From assembly GCA_023399465.1 (NCBI GenBank), contig JAEWPB010000003.1:1-37412 (forward strand): a DNA stretch of 37,412 bases. The letters are read 5' to 3'. Position 1 is the stretch's first letter. Each line of letters opens with the position of its first letter. The notes under the pieces are model-generated. The model was not told the origin of the DNA and made no database searches. It was given only the letters and a program-made list of their open reading frames with translations. Origin of the DNA: Pseudomonadota bacterium. GTDB lineage: Bacteria > Pseudomonadota > Alphaproteobacteria > Rhizobiales > Rhizobiaceae. The position numbers were made by a program, and so were the translations under genes. Positions 33,351 through 37,412 of this stretch are shown here, in pieces.

Positions 33351-34687
33351 CGTCCCCTCTTGCCTCCACGCAACTTCGACTTCTTGATCAGACCCTCATA
33401 CTGCTGAGCAATCAGATGGCCCTGCACCTGTGCTACAGTATCAAGGGTAACGCTGACAACAATCAAAAGCGAAGTACCACCAAGTGCTAACGGTACGCCG
33501 GTCTTTGCCACCAGGATTTCCGGCAGAATGCAGACGAAGACGAGGTAGATGGCGCCGATAACGGTGATTCGGGTCAGAACGAAGTCGATATACTCGGCGG
33601 TACGCTCACCCGGGCGAATCCCCGGAATGAAGCCGCCGTGCTTCTTCAGGTTATCGGCCGTGTCCTTCGGATTGAAGACGATGGCCGTGTAGAAGAATGC
33701 GAAGAACGCGATCAGCGCACCATAGAGGACCATGTAGAGCGGCTGGCCATGGCCGAGCGCGGCAATGATCGCGGTCGCCCAGGACGGCATCGATTCGGTG
33801 TTGGAAAAACCAGCAACGGTCGCAGGCAGCAGCAACAGCGACGATGCGAAGATCGCCGGGATCACGCCTGCGGTATTGAGCTTCAGCGGCAGGTGCGAGG
33901 TCTCGCCCTGGAACATCCGCATACCGACCTGGCGCTTCGGATACTGGATCAGCAGGCGGCGCTGCGCACGCTCAACGAACACGATCAGGGCGATCACCAG
34001 TACGGCGACCACGATCACGGTCAGGATGAGGGCAGTCGAAAGCGCGCCGGTACGGCCGAGTTCCAGAGTGCCGGCAAGCGCGTTCGGGAGAGCGGCGACG
34101 ATGCCTGCGAAGATGATCAGCGAAATGCCGTTGCCGATGCCGCGCGAGGTAATCTGCTCGCCAAGCCACATCAGGAACATCGTGCCGCCGAGAAGCGTCA
34201 GCACGGTCGAGATGCGGAAGAACAGGCCGGGATCGTTCACCAGGCCATTGCCGGCCTCGAGGCCGACCGCAATGCCGTAGGCCTGCAGTGTCCCGAGGAG
34301 CACCGTGCCGTAGCGGGTGTACTGGTTGATGATCTTGCGCCCCTGCTCGCCTTCCTTCTTGAGGTTTTCGAGCGCGGGTACGACCGACGTCATCAACTGC
34401 ACGATGATCGACGCCGAGATGTAGGGCATGATGCCGAGCGCAAAGATCGCCATGCGCTCCACTGCACCGCCCGCAAACATGTTGAAGAGGCCGAGGATAC
34501 CGCCGGCCTGGCTTTGAAACGCCTGGGCGTAGGCTTCCGGATTAAGGCCAGGCAACGGAATGTGCGTACCGAGTCGATAAACCAGAAGCGCCGCGAGGGT
34601 GAACCACAGGCGCTTTTTCAGATCTTCGGCCTTGGCGAAGGTCGAAAAATTCAGGTTTGATGCCAATTGTTCCGCTGCAGATGCCAT
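33347..34687 (-). CDS. secY: Preprotein translocase subunit SecY
   Basis: SecY forms the protein-conducting channel in the inner membrane with SecE and SecG. The 446-residue product has about ten membrane helices, with the plug and signature regions GLNPEAYAQAF, FNMFAGGAVERMAIFALGIM (read in parts) and the cytoplasmic loop motif ERAQRRLLIQYPKRQVG needed for SecA and ribosome contact. The ATG at 34687 follows CGGAGATTTGC. It lies between rplO and adk. A 238-base gap with a terminator-like hairpin precedes it, so it may have its own promoter. Confidence 0.98.
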   Translation of the reverse strand: MASAAEQLASNLNFSTFAKAEDLKKRLWFTLAALLVYRLGTHIPLPGLNPEAYAQAFQSQAGGILGLFNMFAGGAVERMAIFALGIMPYISASIIVQLMTSVVPALENLKKEGEQGRKIINQYTRYGTVLLGTLQAYGIAVGLEAGNGLVNDPGLFFRISTVLTLLGGTMFLMWLGEQITSRGIGNGISLIIFAGIVAALPNALAGTLELGRTGALSTALILTVIVVAVLVIALIVFVERAQRRLLIQYPKRQVGMRMFQGETSHLPLKLNTAGVIPAIFASSLLLLPATVAGFSNTESMPSWATAIIAALGHGQPLYMVLYGALIAFFAFFYTAIVFNPKDTADNLKKHGGFIPGIRPGERTAEYIDFVLTRITVIGAIYLVFVCILPEILVAKTGVPLALGGTSLLIVVSVTLDTVAQVQGHLIAQQYEGLIKKSKLRGGKRGR

Positions 34688-34885
34688 GCAAATCTCCGCA
34701 TAACCAATTCCGGCGGCGGAGTACCAGCCAGTTCCGGAAACAGTTTTTCAATTTTGATCAAAAAACCGGGTTTCGGGCAGATTGCAGCGCAATCGTATGC
34801 CTCACCCTTGTTTTCCGTAATATCCCGGAAGACGAAACGACGTCATTCCGTCTCAGGATCGTGAGGCCCACATATGGGAGCAAAA

Positions 34886-34912
34886 TCGCCCGGTGTGAAG
34901 CACCCCGGGCGA
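34886..34912 (-). terminator. Attenuator-like hairpin between rplO and secY
   Basis: TCGCCCGG...CCGGGCGA forms a stem of about 11 pairs with one bulge around the TGAAG loop, and the minus strand continues TTTTGCTCCC. It starts 14 bases after the rplO stop and would reduce transcription into secY. Confidence 0.68.
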
Positions 34913-34925
34913 CCTTTTCAGCAGA

Positions 34926-35396
34926 TTATTCCGCGACTGCGACGAGCAGCTTGATCGAACCGCCGGCCTTCTCGATCTTTTCGATCGCGGCCTTCGACGC
35001 GCCAGCTACTTCGAGCGATACCTTCGCCTTCAGTTCGCCGTCAGCGAGAACGCGGACGCCGTCCAAGGCGCGGCGGATGACGCCGGCAGCCTTGAGCGCT
35101 TCGGCATCGATCGTCTTCGAAGCGTCGAGCTTCTTGGCGTCGATTGCAGCCTGCAGGCGCTCAAGCGAAACAACGACATATTCGGAAGCGAAGATGTTGT
35201 TGAAGCCGCGCTTCGGCAGACGACGGTAGATGGGCATCTGACCGCCTTCGAAGCCGTTGATCGCAACGCCCGAACGAGCCTTCTGACCCTTGACGCCGCG
35301 GCCACCGGTCTTGCCCTTGCCGGAACCGATACCGCGACCTACGCGGATACGATCCTTGCTGGAGCCTTCGTTGTCCTTGATTTCATTCAGTTTCAT
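34926..35396 (-). CDS. rplO: 50S ribosomal protein L15
   Basis: L15 is a late-assembling protein of the large subunit. The 156-residue product opens MKLNEIKDNEGSSKDRIRVG, then has the glycine-rich RNA-binding stretch GRGIGSGKGKTGGRGVKGQKARSG (read in parts) and GGQMPIYRRLPKRGF, all typical. The C-terminal part ends EKAGGSIKLLVAVAE. The ATG at 35396 follows GAGGAAACG; the frame open to 35453 overlaps rpmD and is not used. It lies 16 bases after rpmD. Confidence 0.97.
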   Translation of the reverse strand: MKLNEIKDNEGSSKDRIRVGRGIGSGKGKTGGRGVKGQKARSGVAINGFEGGQMPIYRRLPKRGFNNIFASEYVVVSLERLQAAIDAKKLDASKTIDAEALKAAGVIRRALDGVRVLADGELKAKVSLEVAGASKAAIEKIEKAGGSIKLLVAVAE

Positions 35397-35412
35397 GGTC
35401 GTTTCCTCGGTC

Positions 35413-35613
35413 TCACTTCTCGTCGACGACGCGAACGAGATGCTGGACTGCACGGATCATGCCACGAACAGCCGGAGTATCTTCCAGCGTGCGGCGACGG
35501 TGCATCTTGTTCAGTCCGAGACCGATCAGCGTCTGACGCTGAACTGCCGGACGGCGAATGGGGCTGCCGATCTGTTCGACCGTGACCGTCTTGCCTTCAG
35601 TCTTGTTGGCCAT
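35413..35613 (-). CDS. rpmD: 50S ribosomal protein L30
   Basis: L30 is a small large-subunit protein. The 66-residue product contains the conserved VEQIGSPIRRPAVQRQTLIGLG and LNKMHRRRTLEDTPAVRGMI (read in parts), which form the strand-helix-strand fold. The ATG at 35613 follows TAGGAG, which lies next to the rpsE stop only 14 bases upstream, so the two are tightly coupled. Confidence 0.96.
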   Translation of the reverse strand: MANKTEGKTVTVEQIGSPIRRPAVQRQTLIGLGLNKMHRRRTLEDTPAVRGMIRAVQHLVRVVDEK

Positions 35614-35627
35614 GGTTCAGACTCCTA

Positions 35628-36197
35628 TCACTCTTCAGAGGCCTGGCCCGCAGCGGCACGGCGAGCCTGGAGCGTGGCGTACTTGAGGCCGCGCTGTGCT
35701 GCAATGTCCTTCGGGTGGATCTGGTGCTTCAGGGCGTCGAACGTAGCGCGAACCATGTTGTAGGGGTTCGACGAGCCGGTCGACTTGGCAACGACGTCAT
35801 GAACGCCGAGCGTTTCGAAAACAGCGCGCATCGGGCCACCGGCGATGATACCGGTACCGGCCTTGGCGGAGCGCAGCAGAACCTTGCCGGCGCCATGGCG
35901 GCCATTGACGTCGTGATGCAGCGTACGGCCGTCGCGCAGCGGTACGAAGATCAGGTCGCGCTTGGCAGCTTCCGTTGCCTTGCGAATCGCTTCCGGCACT
36001 TCACGAGCCTTGCCGTGACCGAAGCCAACGCGGCCCTTCTGGTCGCCGACAACAACGAGAGCGGCGAAGCCGAAGCGACGGCCACCCTTCACTACCTTGG
36101 CAACGCGATTGATTGCGACCAGCTTGTCGACAAATTCGCTGTCGCGCTCTTCACGGCTCTGGCGATCTTCGCGCGGAGCCCTCTTTTCCTGTGCCAT
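35628..36197 (-). CDS. rpsE: 30S ribosomal protein S5
   Basis: S5 helps keep translation accurate and contacts 16S rRNA at the decoding centre. The 189-residue product has a charged N-terminal head (MAQEKRAPREDRQSREERD) typical of alphaproteobacteria, the double-stranded-RNA-binding domain with VVKGGRRFGFAALVVVGD and GHGKAREVPEAIRKA, and the C-terminal domain with GTGIIAGGPMRAVFETLG and NPYNMVRATFDAL. The ATG at 36197 follows AAAAGGACA. It is separated from rplR by 140 bases containing two hairpins, unusually long for this operon. Confidence 0.97.
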   Translation of the reverse strand: MAQEKRAPREDRQSREERDSEFVDKLVAINRVAKVVKGGRRFGFAALVVVGDQKGRVGFGHGKAREVPEAIRKATEAAKRDLIFVPLRDGRTLHHDVNGRHGAGKVLLRSAKAGTGIIAGGPMRAVFETLGVHDVVAKSTGSSNPYNMVRATFDALKHQIHPKDIAAQRGLKYATLQARRAAAGQASEE

Positions 36198-36247
36198 TGT
36201 CCTTTTCCTTTTTCTTTTCCGGGTTCGAACGGCAAACTAAAACAAGA

Positions 36248-36278
36248 ACCACACTGGCCCAATTCGGTACAGTGTGGT
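36248..36278 (-). terminator. Attenuator-like hairpin between rplR and rpsE (downstream)
   Basis: ACCACACT/AGTGTGGT forms an eight-base-pair stem with a 15-base loop. The minus strand continues TCTTGTTTTAG, a partial T tail. It lies 50 bases before the rpsE start. Confidence 0.6.
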
Positions 36279-36306
36279 CCGGCGATGGGCACTTGCCTGT
36301 TTTTGC

Positions 36307-36328
36307 GCCCGAATGCAAGCATCCGGGC
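36307..36328 (-). other. Compact hairpin just after rplR
   Basis: On the minus strand GCCCGGATGC and GCATTCGGGC pair over ten positions with one G-U around a two-base TT turn (effectively a four-base loop). It starts nine bases after the rplR stop and is followed by GCAAAAAC, not a T run, so it is more likely an RNA-end stabiliser or protein-binding hairpin than a terminator. Confidence 0.55.
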
Positions 36329-36337
36329 ACAAAATAA

Positions 36338-36700
36338 TCAGAACGACAGACCGCCTTCGCGGGCTGCTTCTGCCAGGGCCTTGATGCGGCCGTGGTAGAT
36401 GAATGCGCCACGGTCGAACACGACTTCCTTGATGCCGGCCTTGATCGCACGCTCAGCGACGAGCTTGCCGACCACTGCAGCAGCAGCGGTGTCGGCACCC
36501 GTCTTCAGCGACGAACGCAGATCAGCTTCAAGAGTGGAAGCGGACGCGAGCGTCCGGCCAGCCACATCGTCGATAACCTGTACGTAGATGTTCTTCGACG
36601 AGCGATGAACCGACAGGCGCGGACGGCCGTTGGCGACCGCCTTGATTTGACGGCGCACGCGGTTCGCACGACGTGCAAGTACTTCTTTCCTGCTAGCCAT
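36338..36700 (-). CDS. rplR: 50S ribosomal protein L18
   Basis: L18 binds 5S rRNA and helps place it in the large subunit. The 120-residue product begins MASRKEVLARRANRVRRQIK, then has the conserved RPRLSVHRSSKNIYVQVIDD, GADTAAAAVVGKLVAERA and C-terminal FDRGAFIYHGRIKALAEAAREGG (read in parts). The ATG at 36700 lies 12 bases after the rplF stop, and its ribosome binding site AAGGA overlaps that stop, so translation is coupled. Confidence 0.97.
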   Translation of the reverse strand: MASRKEVLARRANRVRRQIKAVANGRPRLSVHRSSKNIYVQVIDDVAGRTLASASTLEADLRSSLKTGADTAAAAVVGKLVAERAIKAGIKEVVFDRGAFIYHGRIKALAEAAREGGLSF

Positions 36701-36712
36701 TTCGCGTGATCC

Positions 36713-37246
36713 TTACTTCTTCTTGCCTTCTTTGCGGATAATCCGCTCTTCGGCATACTTGACGCCCTTGCCCTTGTAGGGCTCGGGGCCGCGATATTCG
36801 CGGATTTCTGCCGCGACCTGGCCAACCTGCTGCTTGTTGATGCCGGTGACGATGATTTCCGTCGGCTTCGGAACAGCAATGGTGACGCCTACCGGCGGCT
36901 CATAGACCACATCGTGGCTGAAGCCGAGTGCCAGCTGCAGGTTCTTGCCCTGCATCGAGGCGCGGTAACCGACGCCGTTGATTTCGAGCTTGCGCTCGTA
37001 ACCGTCCTTGACGCCCTTGAGGATGCCGTCGATCATCGTGCGGGACATGCCCCACTTCGAGCGAGCATCCTTGGAGTCGTTGATCGGAGTGACAACAACA
37101 GCGTTGTCTTCCAGCTTGACCTGGACTTCATCGTTAGCGACGAAGAACAGCTCGCCCTTGGGGCCCTTGGCAGTGACTTTCTGGCCTTCAACCGTGGCCG
37201 TAACTCCTGCAGGAACCGGAACGGGCTTTTTACCGATACGAGACAT
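36713..37246 (-). CDS. rplF: 50S ribosomal protein L6
   Basis: L6 binds near the sarcin-ricin loop, where elongation factors act. The 177-residue product has the usual two related halves: MSRIGKKPVPVPAGVTATVE opens the first, and the C-terminal half ends with the signature REYRGPEPYKGKGVKYAEE. The ATG at 37246 follows AGGATTG and lies 42 bases after the rpsH stop. Confidence 0.97.
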   Translation of the reverse strand: MSRIGKKPVPVPAGVTATVEGQKVTAKGPKGELFFVANDEVQVKLEDNAVVVTPINDSKDARSKWGMSRTMIDGILKGVKDGYERKLEINGVGYRASMQGKNLQLALGFSHDVVYEPPVGVTIAVPKPTEIIVTGINKQQVGQVAAEIREYRGPEPYKGKGVKYAEERIIRKEGKKK

Positions 37247-37288
37247 TATTCAATCCTGTCTGTTCGTTATGGAGATCCCTGCCCTGTC

Positions 37289-37412
37289 TTAGAAGACCGA
37301 GCAAAGAACCTCGCCACCAACGTTCTGTTCGCGAGCCTGGTGATCGGCCATCACGCCCTTCGGGGTCGAAAGGATGGTGATGCCGAGGCCGTTCGCGACC
37401 TGCGGAATGGAC
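37289..37412 (-). CDS. rpsH: 30S ribosomal protein S8, C-terminal part
   Basis: Only the last 41 codons are inside the window. They read SIPQVANGLGITILSTPKGV and then MADHQAREQNVGGEVLCSVF before TAA, which is the conserved C-terminal half of S8 (STPKGVM motif). S8 binds 16S rRNA and, in E. coli, represses the spc operon by binding its mRNA. Its place before rplF is the expected spc order. The gene is cut by the window edge, not truncated. Confidence 0.96.
   Translation of the reverse strand, partial: SIPQVANGLGITILSTPKGVMADHQAREQNVGGEVLCSVF

Overview
The window looks like chromosomal DNA from a member of the Rhizobiaceae (Hyphomicrobiales, Alphaproteobacteria). It is GC-rich. It carries an alphaproteobacterial-type ribosomal protein operon in the order rpsH-rplF-rplR-rpsE-rpmD-rplO-secY-adk-rpsM-rpsK-rpoA-rplQ, a B12-dependent (class II) ribonucleotide reductase of about 1,270 residues, a DUF2380 protein and paired FNR/FixK-type boxes. 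The genus cannot be fixed from sequence alone.

Region 1 (1-7714) is mixed housekeeping and stress genes: the 5' end of an unrecognised gene, tRNA-Leu(UAA), a secreted hypothetical protein, the flavoprotein WrbA, a CinA-N/MoaB-like protein, a tandem universal stress protein, xanthine-guanine phosphoribosyltransferase and a P2-type cation ATPase. The stress protein and the ATPase each sit behind a TTGAC-N4-(G/A)TCAA box. This suggests joint control by an FNR/FixK-family regulator at low oxygen.

Region 2 (7715-12530) is nrdJ with a 711-base upstream region. That region holds a promoter-like pair of hexamers overlapped by two NrdR-like boxes exactly 31 bases apart. Feedback repression by NrdR is the obvious model.

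Region 3 (12531-17738) is the accessory-looking part: a DUF2380 protein, a decayed RTX gene fragment, a membrane-anchored coiled-coil protein of unknown function, a highly charged hypothetical protein, two intact small RTX calcium-binding proteins that share an upstream element, a small Xre-type regulator and a short membrane protein. The RTX copies look like one gene duplicated at least twice, with one copy dying.

Region 4 (17995-24395) carries the cbpA-cbpM co-chaperone pair, two small proteins, a PrpA/ApaH-like phosphatase, a DUF1883 protein, and a degQ-rarA pair whose reading frames overlap by four bases, then an LprI-like secreted protein.

Region 5 (24396-29822) has a serine hydrolase, ilvD, the msrP-msrQ periplasmic methionine sulfoxide repair pair and a YCII/DGPF protein.

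Region 6 (29860-37412, minus strand) is the downstream part of the spc operon fused to the alpha operon. Several gaps in it contain terminator-like hairpins, so expression may step down or be attenuated inside the operon. No CRISPR array, insertion sequence, integrase or phage gene was seen.
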